Assembly: GCA_029449235.1 (NCBI GenBank)
Contig: JANATG010000003.1
Location: forward strand, 2,170,001-2,234,000
Length of the DNA stretch: 64,000 nucleotides
Source of the DNA: Linnemannia schmuckeri
Taxonomy: Eukaryota; Mortierellomycota; Mortierellomycetes; Mortierellales; Mortierellaceae
Reading direction: 5' to 3'
Below, piece after piece: positions 22,885 through 31,089 of this stretch (its first letter is position 1; each line of letters begins with the position of its first letter). Made by a program: the position numbers and the translations under genes. A model generated the notes under the pieces. The model made no database searches. It was not told where the DNA came from and saw only the letters and a list, made by a program, of their open reading frames with translations.

Positions 22885-24071
22885 TGGTAGCAAAGGTTCA
22901 CAATTCCACCAACAAGACCCCAGAACACTCAGCACAACCCCCAGAACACCCAGCACAAACCCCAGACTCCTTCCAGCTCTCCAGAAACCTCACCTAGCAC
23001 CTCCTCCATCCCCTCACCCTGTCTTCCACCCATCAACACGTATTTTATCACTGACTTTTTATCGGAACTCACCATCATAACCGACGACAACCTCGCCACC
23101 ATCATTGAACTTGACACAACCTCCAAACCCGCCAAGTACGACGGCACTCGCGATGGCTTCAAATGCCTCGCCTGGCTGAAAGAGGTGCAACGCTACTTTA
23201 CCATGAAGAACGTACCCGACAGAAAACGCACCATCCATGCCGTCAACCTCCTCAACCAAACCTCTCTCCTCTGGTGGGAATCACTTAACATCGACGACAC
23301 CTGCGAGTACTCCACCTTTACAACCCTGTTCAAGAAGGACATACTATGCCTGATGGATTTCTCGAGCAAGTTCGCGGCCTTCTTCTCAATGCCAAGCTTA
23401 CCACCAACCTGGCCGAGTACCTTACCCGCATCCGCCTCTACATGAACATCTTGCTCGCGGAAGATCCCACTGGTCGCGTGTTTCTCGAAGCCACCGTCAG
23501 AGTTGTTTTTCTCCAAGGCTGCCCCGACGATCTGAGACAGCTGCTTCAGACCGATCAGGTATCTAACCCCAACAACACCTTTTTTGATATGTGTTCCAAG
23601 GCTGAAGGATTTGACACCATCTATGCTTTTGGCCCCAAAGGAGCCACAAAGGGTATGTTTGCCAAGGCTATGAATAGCATGCGCTCTCACACTCCAACCA
23701 CCAGCTCAAACCCAGCACCCCCAGCTTTTGACCCAATGGCAATGGAAATCGATAACATCAGCCTCGACCCCACCACCCGCGCCCTTATGGCCTCGGTCCA
23801 GTCCCTTACCATTGCCGTCCACGCCATGACAACCCAATTCAACAATCAACAATCCCAACCACGCCTTGCCCGCCTTACCGACGATGAAAAGAAATATCTG
23901 CAGGACAACAACGGATGCTTCAAGTGCCGTCGAATCAACGCCGGACACTACTCTTGGGACTGTGGAAAAAACCGCAACATCAACCGCTCATCCAGGGCCC
24001 AGACCGTCAACAATATTGCTAACGTGGGCAATCTCCCAACAGACCAGTCGGGAAATGCCCCCAGCAACTAG
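22884..24071 (+). pseudogene. Element C gag, frameshifted
   Basis: Capsid/nucleocapsid precursor in pieces. The ATG overlaps the LTR-PBS junction as in the 20510 copy. An extra T in the Ser codon run near 22970, absent from the 20510 copy, shifts the frame. The second piece (to about 23340) carries the capsid region (KYDGTRDGFKCLAWL... LLWWESL). A second shift near 23337-23346 leads to MPDGFLEQVRGLL and onwards to the stop at 24071. The zinc knuckle reads CFKCRRINAGHYSWDC, with six residues between the second Cys and the His instead of the usual four. The heptamer GGGAAAT stands 17 bases before the stop, where element B has GGGAAAA. Confidence 0.8.
22885..22898 (+). other. Element C primer-binding site
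   Basis: TGGTAGCAAAGGTT lies directly after the LTR. A primer tRNA ending AACCTTTGCTACCA would pair with it. The GCTACCA end is typical of eukaryotic initiator tRNA-Met, so that is the likely primer (inference). Element B has the same first 11 bases. Confidence 0.75.
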
Positions 24072-25350
24072 GTGCAGTCCAGGACCCAGTTGCTGAAATC
24101 CCCTCTCTTTGCCCCAGTGGTGAAGGGAAGTGATCACACCCCAGAGTTAAGTAGAAAAGAAAAAAATGAAATAAAGTTGCCAGATCGCTCAGTTAATAAG
24201 ATTAGCAACCAAACTCAGATTACAAACTCAAATCGTGATACTCACTCCCCCCCCACTCTGGCACCTTCACTGGACCAGACCTCAACGTTTGACTCGTCCC
24301 ACCTTGTGTCTAGAACCTCAGATGGACCAGACCTGGACCTGGATACCCCTGTTGTGTCGACCACACCGCCTACAAAGCAACAGTTGAGAAGACGGAGACA
24401 AAAGCAATTGCGTCTCTGTTCATTTTCTATCGCTGAGGCTGAGCGTCAATTGCTCACTTTTAACTGCCTTGTCAGTGGCTTCCCGGCTCGCGTGCTGATC
24501 GATGGCGGTGCTGAAGGTAATGTAATCAGCACATCCTTTCAAAAGAAAAACAACTTGCCTCGAACCGTCATCAACCCCATCCCTGTTCTTCTCCCCGACG
24601 GCTCATCCTCTATTACCAACCATACGGTCAACATCACCATCGAACGCAAAGGATACACTGACAACCTCAACCCAATCCTGTACCCACTCAAAAAATACGA
24701 CCTTATCCTGGGCAAACTATGGCTTACTCACATCAACCCACAAATCAACTGGCGCACCAATGCTCTCCACTTCAACCACAACAACACAGCCATCGAGTGG
24801 GACTGTACTGGATTCAAATCAAATAATATTCAAACCCGCACCGGTGGCCGCCTCCTTACCCACCTACACTTTCACACCATGGCCACCCTCCCCGGCTCCG
24901 ACGTATTCTTGGCACTGGTCAAATCTTCCAAGGATCTGCAGAAGGACAAGGACAACAAAGACAAGGACGCATCAGCACCACCCAAACGCCCAGCTATGAC
25001 GCCTGAGATCAGAGCCATCGTTGAAGACGAGTTTAAGGATGTGTTCCCCGATACACTTCCGAGCGGCCTTCCACCAGACCGAGGCGATGCCATGAAAATT
25101 GAGACAGACCCAACAGCCGATCCACCCTTCAAACCAGTCATTCGCCTCTCAATTGCAGAACTCGACGAACTTAGGAAGCAACTTGACGATCTACTTGCGA
25201 AAAAATTCATCAAGCCCAGCACATCACCCTATGGCGCCCCAGTACTCTTTGTTCGGAAAAAGGATGGCACCCTGCGTATATGTGTGGACTACCGCGGTCT
25301 GAACAGGATTACCAGGAAGAACAGACACCCTCTACCCAGAATTGACGAAC
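24072..25350 (+). pseudogene. Element C pol, first part (protease and start of RT), cut by element B
   Basis: Open frame that follows the gag TAG in the same frame. It has the retroviral-type protease motif IDGGAEGNVIS, a linker, and the start of reverse transcriptase (PPDRGDAMKIETDPTADPPF, YGAPVLFVRKKDG, RICVDYRGLNRITRKNRHP). It is interrupted after GAA C at 25350 by the element B LTR. In the -1 frame after the GGGAAAT heptamer, the first codons match the element B pol start but reach a TGA near 24131. An indel therefore probably separates the frames here. UAG read-through is an alternative. Confidence 0.85.
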
Positions 25351-25611
25351 TGTAATAGGAGCAGAGCAAGGGACAAGAGGCAAGGGTAATAACAAGGGAA
25401 AGAGACAAGGGGATGTAGGGACAAGAGGAAAGGGCAAGAAGGAATGAGGTTTATTGTACAGAAGGGAAAGGGTATTTATATGTCTATGAGGAATGAGGGC
25501 GAAGCAATACTAAGCAGGGGTAATATGTGTAAGACAGACACACAAGATATTAATAAGGTAATTAAGGAACAAGGCTGCCAAAAGCAGGAGGCAATCTACG
25601 ATCCTGTTACA
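25351..25611 (-). repeat. Element B 3' LTR, 261 bp
   Basis: Minus-strand termini TGTAACAGG...CCTATTACA. The only difference from 30824-31084 is A here for G there, in the ctatg(a/g)ggaatg segment. The pol stop codon (25596) lies inside this LTR. The adjacent AGGGGAAGG on the minus strand (25612-25620) is the polypurine tract. Confidence 0.95.
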
Positions 25612-28600
25612 CCTTCCCCTAATAAAAAAAGAAGCCCATGTTCCTGGCAGTACTTGTGGAGAATAATGGGTGAGTTGGTTAAAGCCTTGAGTGGCTCCCA
25701 GGTAGAGTCTTTGGCCGCGTCATAACCCGCCCACTTGACAAGGAACTCCGTCCTTCTTCGTCTTGATCTGTGTGCTAAGATGGCCTCAACCTCGTACTCG
25801 ACTTCGCCATTAACAACCTCGGGCTCAGGAGGTGGCAGGGAGCGTCGACCGAGAGATTCTGGTGATGGAATATAGGGCTTGAATCGGTCGACGTGAAAGA
25901 CATCATGAATGCGCATGGTGGGTGGGAGCTCGACCTGAAAGGAAACTGGTGAGCGTTGCTGAAGAAGCGTGAAAGGGCCAAAAAAGCGAGCTTGAAGGGA
26001 AGCAGCAGGGCGGGTGGAATCGTAGGCCGTGGTGATGTGCTCGGTGCTGAGTAAAACTTGATCGCCAACTTTATAGGAGTGAGGTCGTCGATGAGCATCG
26101 GCGTGCTTGATCTGTTGAGCTTGAGCCTCAAGAAGGCTCTCGCGAGCAATTGTAAGGGCAGACTGTTGTGCGGAGATAAAGGAGTCAAAGTCCAGTGAGG
26201 ATGAGGAGGATGAGGAGGACGGGGTGACGGGAGCGAGGAGGGAGGCAGGTACTCGAGGATGAAATCCGTGGTTCAAAAAGAAGGGTGAGACACCAGTGGA
26301 GGAGTGAACTGCGTTGTTGTATGCAAATTCGGCCGCCGACAGATACAGGTCCCAGTCGTCTTGCTTATGATTGACTAAGCCGCGCAGCATTGTCTTTAGA
26401 GTCTGAATCGCTCTCTCGGATTGGCCATCAGTCTGGGGGTGGAAGGACGAGGACATGGCAAGCTTGGTGCCTAGACGCTCCTGTAGACGACGCCAGAAGG
26501 TGCTGGTGAATTTGGTATCCCGATCCGAGACGATGGTGCTAGGCATTCCATGTAGACGGAAGACGTTGCTGAAAAAACAGTTGGCAACCTCAACAGCAGT
26601 ATCCGTGGTTCGACTTGGTGCAAAGTGAACTTGCTTGGACAGCTTGTCCACAAAAACGGTGATGGCGTCAAACTTGCGAGCTGTCATAGGAAGTTTGACA
26701 ACAAAGTCCATCGACACAGTGTCCCAGCGTTGCTCGGGGATCTCTAGGGGGCGGAGTAGTCCAGCAGGAAGACGTCGTACCGCCTTGTTGCGTTGACAGC
26801 TTGAGCAGGACTCAATATATTGACGGGTATCAACAGACATCCGAGGCCAGAAGGCAAAACGACGCAAGGCGGCGTAGGTTTTGTCAAAACCTAAATGGCC
26901 CGCTATTGCAGCGTCGTGTACGTCATGAAGGAGGAGAGAACGCAGGTCAGAGGACTTTGGTATACAAAGCAACGAGTCACTACGTCGTTTAACATAAAGC
27001 AACCCATTGTGCAAAAAATAAGATGCTGGTGACTTCCCTCCGAGGCAGCTTTGATAGATGGAAGCAAGGCGAGCATCCTCTTGATATCCATCTATCAGGC
27101 GCTGCCTCAAACCTGAGTCGGACTGAAGGTCAAGGGCATTGATCGACATGGGTGCCGGTGGCGGGTCTTGATAATCCGGTCGCCGAGAGAGGGCATCAGG
27201 AACGACATTATCAACACCTCGCTTGAACTTGAAGTCAAAGTCATATTCCTGTAACAGTTCCATCCACCTTGCTTGTCGCCGGGTCAGTTTTGGTTGGGTG
27301 GGGAAGTGTCTAAGGGTGTCATGGTCTGTATATACAATAAAATGGGACCCGTCCAAGTAGTATCTCCAAGTCTTCAGGGCGTGGACGACAGCAAGTAGCT
27401 CTTGTTCATGGGTTGGGTAATTTTTCTCAGCTGAGTTCAACTTCCGTGAGGTGAAGGCGACCGGACGAGATACGCCATTGCTGTCCGTCTGGAAGAGCAC
27501 CGCGCCAACAGCAAAGCCAGAGGCATCGGTCTCAACGGTCGATCGTAGGTTTGGATCAAAGATGCGCAAGACCGGGGCAGTGCTGATGGCATTCTTGAGC
27601 GCAAGAAAAGCGGACTCGGTGGTGTCATCCCAGACGAACTGTCGACCTTCACCTAGTAGCGATGTAAGAGGAAGGGCGATGTCAGCAAAGTTTTTTATAT
27701 ACTGTTGATAAAATTGTGCCAACCCAATGAACTGCTGAACGTCCTTTTGCTTTCTTGGGCAAGGCCACTCGCGGATGGCGCGAACAAGACCAGCGTTGGT
27801 GTGGAGACCATTCTTGGAGATGACATGACCCAGGAACTCGGTTTCTTCTTGCATAAAGGAGCACTTGCTCAATTTCACATAGAAACCATGCTTGCGGAGG
27901 AGGGTGAGGACACTGCGGATATGGCGGAGGTGTTCGGCCTTAGTCTTTGAATAAATCAGGATATCATCTAAATAGACAACTACCCACTTGTCGAGAACCG
28001 GATCGAGGACCTTGAGCATCATATTGGAGAATGACGCGGGTGCATTTGTGAGGCCAAAAGGGACGACATTGAACTCAAAGTGACCGTACCTGCAGCGAAA
28101 GGCGGTCTTGTGAGTATGAGGTTCATAGATACGCTGCTGGTGGTACCCTGAGATCAAGTCCAACTTGGTGAAATACTGGGCCCCACGAAAGCGGTCGATC
28201 AATTCGTCAATCCTGGGCAGAGGGTGGCGGTTCTTTCTGGTGATACGGTTGAGGCCACGGTAGTCCACACACATACGAAGAGAACCGTCAGCCTTTTTGA
28301 CAAAGAGGACCGGAGCACCATAGGGGGAGGTACTAGGTTTGATCAGTTTCTTGGCAAGTAGATCGTCGAGTTGCTTTTTGAGTTCGTCCAACTCGGCAAT
28401 GGAAAGTCGAATAACAGGTTTGAAAGGTGGATCGGCAGTAGGGTCCGTTTCAATGCGCATAGCATCTCCACGGTCCGGAGGGAGACCAGAGGGAAGGGCG
28501 GTGGGAAAGACGTCCGGGAATTCGTCGTGAACAATAGTATGGATGTCGGGAGGGAGAGAGGGAGGTGGTCGTGGGGGAATGGGGGTGATGGAAGGTTGTT

Positions 28601-29681
28601 CTTGGTCAGGGGTAGGTTGGTCATTGTCGGTGGTGATGTTGTCGTTGTTGTTTTTGTTGTTAGAATGAATGAGTGCAAGGTATATTTCACTGTCGGGGGT
28701 GGTTGCCTCAGTGTAAAAGTGAATGTGGGAAAGAAGAAGGCCGCGAGTGCGGTTGCTGATGGAGGAAGACTGAAAACCGGTGCAGTCCCAGTCGATGTCG
28801 ATGCCGTTGTGGTTGATGCGGAGGTTGTTTGTGCGCCAGTTGATGAGAGGGTTGTTTTGGGCGAGCCAGGGTTTACCCAGGAGAAGGTCGTATTTTTTCA
28901 ATGGGTAGACAATGGGATTGAGGTCGGTGGAGTATTGTTGGCGATGGAGGGTGATGTTGGCGGTGTGAGCAGAAAAGGATTGTGAACCGTTGGGGAGGAT
29001 GATGGGGATGGGAGATGAAGAGTGAAGAGGGATTGCGTGTTTTTTAACAAAAGAGGATGAGATCACGTTACCCTGAGCTCCACCATCAATTAGAATCCGA
29101 GCGGTGTGGCCATTAACATTGCAGACAAAAGTAAGGAGGGTTGTCTTTGCCTGTTCGACAGTAAAAGTAGAAACACCAACTCCTTTTTTGCGCAAGCGAC
29201 GGATTTTGCTCTTGGTTAAGGGCACAGACACCAAATCGGACACAGAGAGGATGGATTCAGGAACAATAGTTGGCAGATCGATTGCAGACGAAGACATAGG
29301 CACAGACACCGAGGCAGGTACGGAATCAGGTACAGACAAGATGGATGTGGGGGCTAGAGAGGGAGGAGACACAGATGGGTCCAGGTCCATTGTATTTGTC
29401 AATCCATCCCCCTCTTGAGAAGGGACAATGGGAGAGGCGTATACAGTAGGCAAAACAGCCATAACAGGGGGGGGGATCGGAGGTAGAGGGTCAACAAGTG
29501 TATTGGTAATTGAAGATGAAGGAGGAGCAAGGTCTTTGGGCAGAGAGTGCTTTTTATTTGGAAAAGAAAAAGAAGAAAACTTATCTGAAGAAAAACGCTT
29601 ACTCCTCTGATCCAGAGGAAAAGAGGAGGGAGCAGCAGCAACTAGAACCTGGACTTTTTCTAGTTGCTGTTGGCTTTTCCC
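25596..29681 (-). CDS. Element B pol polyprotein: protease, RT, RNase H, integrase, chromodomain
   Basis: Made by -1 frameshifting from gag. The frame is open up to 29780, overlapping gag by about 120 nt. Residues counted in that open frame (1394 codons): protease motif LIDGGAQGN near 230; RT with MCVDYRGLNR near 503 and the catalytic YLDD near 603; RNase H starting at ETDASG near 750; integrase with an HHCC zinc-binding region (HDVHDAAIAGH ... CSSCQRNK) and the Asp-Asp-Glu core (TVSMDF, SDRDTKF, TDGQSERA); GPF/Y region (FFGPFTLLQQRSPV); and a C-terminal chromodomain (EYEVEAILAHR ... WEPLKALT). No internal stop. The catalytic Asp/Glu residues I looked for are all present. Confidence 0.95.
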   Translation of the reverse strand, partial: GKSQQQLEKVQVLVAAAPSSFPLDQRSKRFSSDKFSSFSFPNKKHSLPKDLAPPSSSITNTLVDPLPPIPPPVMAVLPTVYASPIVPSQEGDGLTNTMDLDPSVSPPSLAPTSILSVPDSVPASVSVPMSSSAIDLPTIVPESILSVSDLVSVPLTKSKIRRLRKKGVGVSTFTVEQAKTTLLTFVCNVNGHTARILIDGGAQGNVISSSFVKKHAIPLHSSSPIPIILPNGSQSFSAHTANITLHRQQYSTDLNPIVYPLKKYDLLLGKPWLAQNNPLINWRTNNLRINHNGIDIDWDCTGFQSSSISNRTRGLLLSHIHFYTEATTPDSEIYLALIHSNNKNNNDNITTDNDQPTPDQEQPSITPIPPRPPPSLPPDIHTIVHDEFPDVFPTALPSGLPPDRGDAMRIETDPTADPPFKPVIRLSIAELDELKKQLDDLLAKKLIKPSTSPYGAPVLFVKKADGSLRMCVDYRGLNRITRKNRHPLPRIDELIDRFRGAQYFTKLDLISGYHQQRIYEPHTHKTAFRCRYGHFEFNVVPFGLTNAPASFSNMMLKVLDPVLDKWVVVYLDDILIYSKTKAEHLRHIRSVLTLLRKHGFYVKLSKCSFMQEETEFLGHVISKNGLHTNAGLVRAIREWPCPRKQKDVQQFIGLAQFYQQYIKNFADIALPLTSLLGEGRQFVWDDTTESAFLALKNAISTAPVLRIFDPNLRSTVETDASGFAVGAVLFQTDSNGVSRPVAFTSRKLNSAEKNYPTHEQELLAVVHALKTWRYYLDGSHFIVYTDHDTLRHFPTQPKLTRRQARWMELLQEYDFDFKFKRGVDNVVPDALSRRPDYQDPPPAPMSINALDLQSDSGLRQRLIDGYQEDARLASIYQSCLGGKSPASYFLHNGLLYVKRRSDSLLCIPKSSDLRSLLLHDVHDAAIAGHLGFDKTYAALRRFAFWPRMSVDTRQYIESCSSCQRNKAVRRLPAGLLRPLEIPEQRWDTVSMDFVVKLPMTARKFDAITVFVDKLSKQVHFAPSRTTDTAVEVANCFFSNVFRLHGMPSTIVSDRDTKFTSTFWRRLQERLGTKLAMSSSFHPQTDGQSERAIQTLKTMLRGLVNHKQDDWDLYLSAAEFAYNNAVHSSTGVSPFFLNHGFHPRVPASLLAPVTPSSSSSSSSLDFDSFISAQQSALTIARESLLEAQAQQIKHADAHRRPHSYKVGDQVLLSTEHITTAYDSTRPAASLQARFFGPFTLLQQRSPVSFQVELPPTMRIHDVFHVDRFKPYIPSPESLGRRSLPPPEPEVVNGEVEYEVEAILAHRSRRRRTEFLVKWAGYDAAKDSTWEPLKALTNSPIILHKYCQEHGLLFLLGEGVTGS

Positions 29682-30676
29682 GACTGAGTCTGGGAAGAAG
29701 CCTGGGCGGGAGCAGGGGTGGCGGTGACCTCGACGTTGTTGAACTGGCGAGGCTGCTGTGTGCTTGGGAAGGTACGACACTGGCTTGCCATATGGCCGAT
29801 CTTACGACAGCGGAAGCACCCCTTCTTGGCGATAAGATAAGCTTTGTCTTCAGGGGTGAGTTTGGGAGGGCGAGGGGTGTTGTTGGTGTTGCCGTTGTTG
29901 CGAGACAAATAGTTGACTTGAGTGGTAAGGTTGTTGATGGCAACATGGAGATTGTCGATATCCATAGCATTAGTATCGTGCTTGGGCGCAATGGTGGGGC
30001 CGTTAGGATAGAGGATCGAGTGAATTAAGCTGGCTTGGGTGATGGCAGATTCCAAGGTGGCACACTGTCGCAGCTTGACCTCTTTGCTGGTGTCACGCTC
30101 AAGACCCTTGATATACCAATGTAGAGCGGTACCTTTGTCGAGGGTAGGAACACGGCGGAGCAGACGACGAAATTCATGAGTGTAAAGAGCAACCGATCGT
30201 TTACCCTGTTGGAGTGACTCAAGAGCCTCACGGGCAGCAGCGACGGCATTGGGAGGAGTGTGGAAAGTGAGAAAATCGGTCTCGAAGTCGTTCCAGGGAG
30301 TGTGGATAGTCAGGCCAGAGGAGCGCCACCATGATTTGGCATCATCAATTAGGTTGAGGGCGGTATACTGAACCCATTCAGCCAAGCCCAATTTAACAAC
30401 TGTATAATACTCCTTTTGGTTGTCAATGAAGTTGATGCATGCATCAGCATCAATCGCGCCAGAGTAGGGAGCGGGTCGCTGGGGCTTGAGGACTTGGGCC
30501 AGGGTGCGGGCAAGATCACGGCGGTCCGCCTCAAGCTCTCGTTCGGTGGGTTCGACTGGGGCAGACGCTGGTGCGGGGGTGGGCGTAGCAACTGGCATGG
30601 CCTCAAAGAATTGACGAATAGCAATTTGTCTTTCGACTGAGATGCCTTCAAAAAGGGAGTCAAGTGTATCCGACAT
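29660..30676 (-). CDS. Element B gag (capsid/nucleocapsid precursor)
   Basis: 338-residue structural polyprotein for the virus-like particle. The start is taken at 30676 (MSDTLDSLFEGISVE). The frame is open to 30715, but the earlier Met opens only a short hydrophobic stretch. The central capsid region contains YSGAIDADACINFIDNQKEYY and AKSWWRSSG, typical of gypsy gag. Near the end is a standard zinc knuckle, CFRCRKIGHMASQC (CX2CX4HX4C). The stop at 29660 lies 15 nt past the slippery heptamer that links it to pol. Confidence 0.93.
   Translation of the reverse strand: MSDTLDSLFEGISVERQIAIRQFFEAMPVATPTPAPASAPVEPTERELEADRRDLARTLAQVLKPQRPAPYSGAIDADACINFIDNQKEYYTVVKLGLAEWVQYTALNLIDDAKSWWRSSGLTIHTPWNDFETDFLTFHTPPNAVAAAREALESLQQGKRSVALYTHEFRRLLRRVPTLDKGTALHWYIKGLERDTSKEVKLRQCATLESAITQASLIHSILYPNGPTIAPKHDTNAMDIDNLHVAINNLTTQVNYLSRNNGNTNNTPRPPKLTPEDKAYLIAKKGCFRCRKIGHMASQCRTFPSTQQPRQFNNVEVTATPAPAQASSQTQSGKANSN
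29675..29681 (-). other. Predicted -1 ribosomal frameshift site GGGAAAA
   Basis: On the minus strand the gag codons read TCG GGA AAA GCC, so G GGA AAA forms a canonical X XXY YYZ heptamer in the right phase. Slipping back one base leads directly into the pol frame (AGC CAA CAG CAA). Gag and pol frames are offset by exactly -1. Confidence 0.8.
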
Positions 30677-30812
30677 AAGGTGGAGTTGGGGGGAGGGAAA
30701 AAATAAAAAAATCAAACTTTAAAAGTGGAGTCAAGAAGGGGAAGAAAGTGTGCTAGAAAGAAGAAAAAACAAGAAAAGGGCAAGAATACAGCAGAGGGGG
30801 GATTGAAGTTAT

Positions 30813-30823
30813 CTTTGCTACCA
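30813..30823 (-). other. Element B primer-binding site
   Basis: TGGTAGCAAAG on the minus strand, directly adjacent to the inner end of the 5' LTR. Identical in its first 11 bases to the element C site. Probable primer is initiator tRNA-Met (inference). Confidence 0.75.
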
Positions 30824-31084
30824 TGTAATAGGAGCAGAGCAAGGGACAAGAGGCAAGGGTAATAACAAGGGAAAGAGACAAGGGGATGTAGGGACAAGAG
30901 GAAAGGGCAAGAAGGAATGAGGTTTATTGTACAGAAGGGAAAGGGTATTTATATGTCTATGGGGAATGAGGGCGAAGCAATACTAAGCAGGGGTAATATG
31001 TGTAAGACAGACACACAAGATATTAATAAGGTAATTAAGGAACAAGGCTGCCAAAAGCAGGAGGCAATCTACGATCCTGTTACA
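30824..31084 (-). repeat. Element B 5' LTR, 261 bp
   Basis: Upstream LTR and promoter of element B. TG...CA termini on both strands. One mismatch to the 3' LTR. Followed by the target duplication copy cgaac at 31085. Confidence 0.95.
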
Positions 31085-31089
31085 CGAAC

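Larger units (their letters stand above)
25351..31084 (-). mobile_element. Element B: apparently intact Ty3/gypsy chromovirus, 261-bp LTRs
   Basis: A 5734-bp element on the minus strand inserted in element C. The LTRs (5' LTR 30824-31084, 3' LTR 25351-25611) are equal in length and differ at one base. A 5-bp target duplication, cgaac, flanks it at 25346-25350 and 31085-31089. PBS, gag, pol, polypurine tract and LTRs are all present and both frames are open. On LTR identity it is the youngest insertion in the cluster and may still be mobile. Confidence 0.95.

Noticed and set aside
24069..24071. UAG read-through as the gag-pol mechanism of element C
   Set aside because: The -1 frame after GGGAAAT matches the element B pol start, so an indel in a frameshift-type element explains it better. 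Kept only as an alternative.
28371..29641. Plus-strand open frames inside element B
   Set aside because: Antisense shadows of the pol reading frame.
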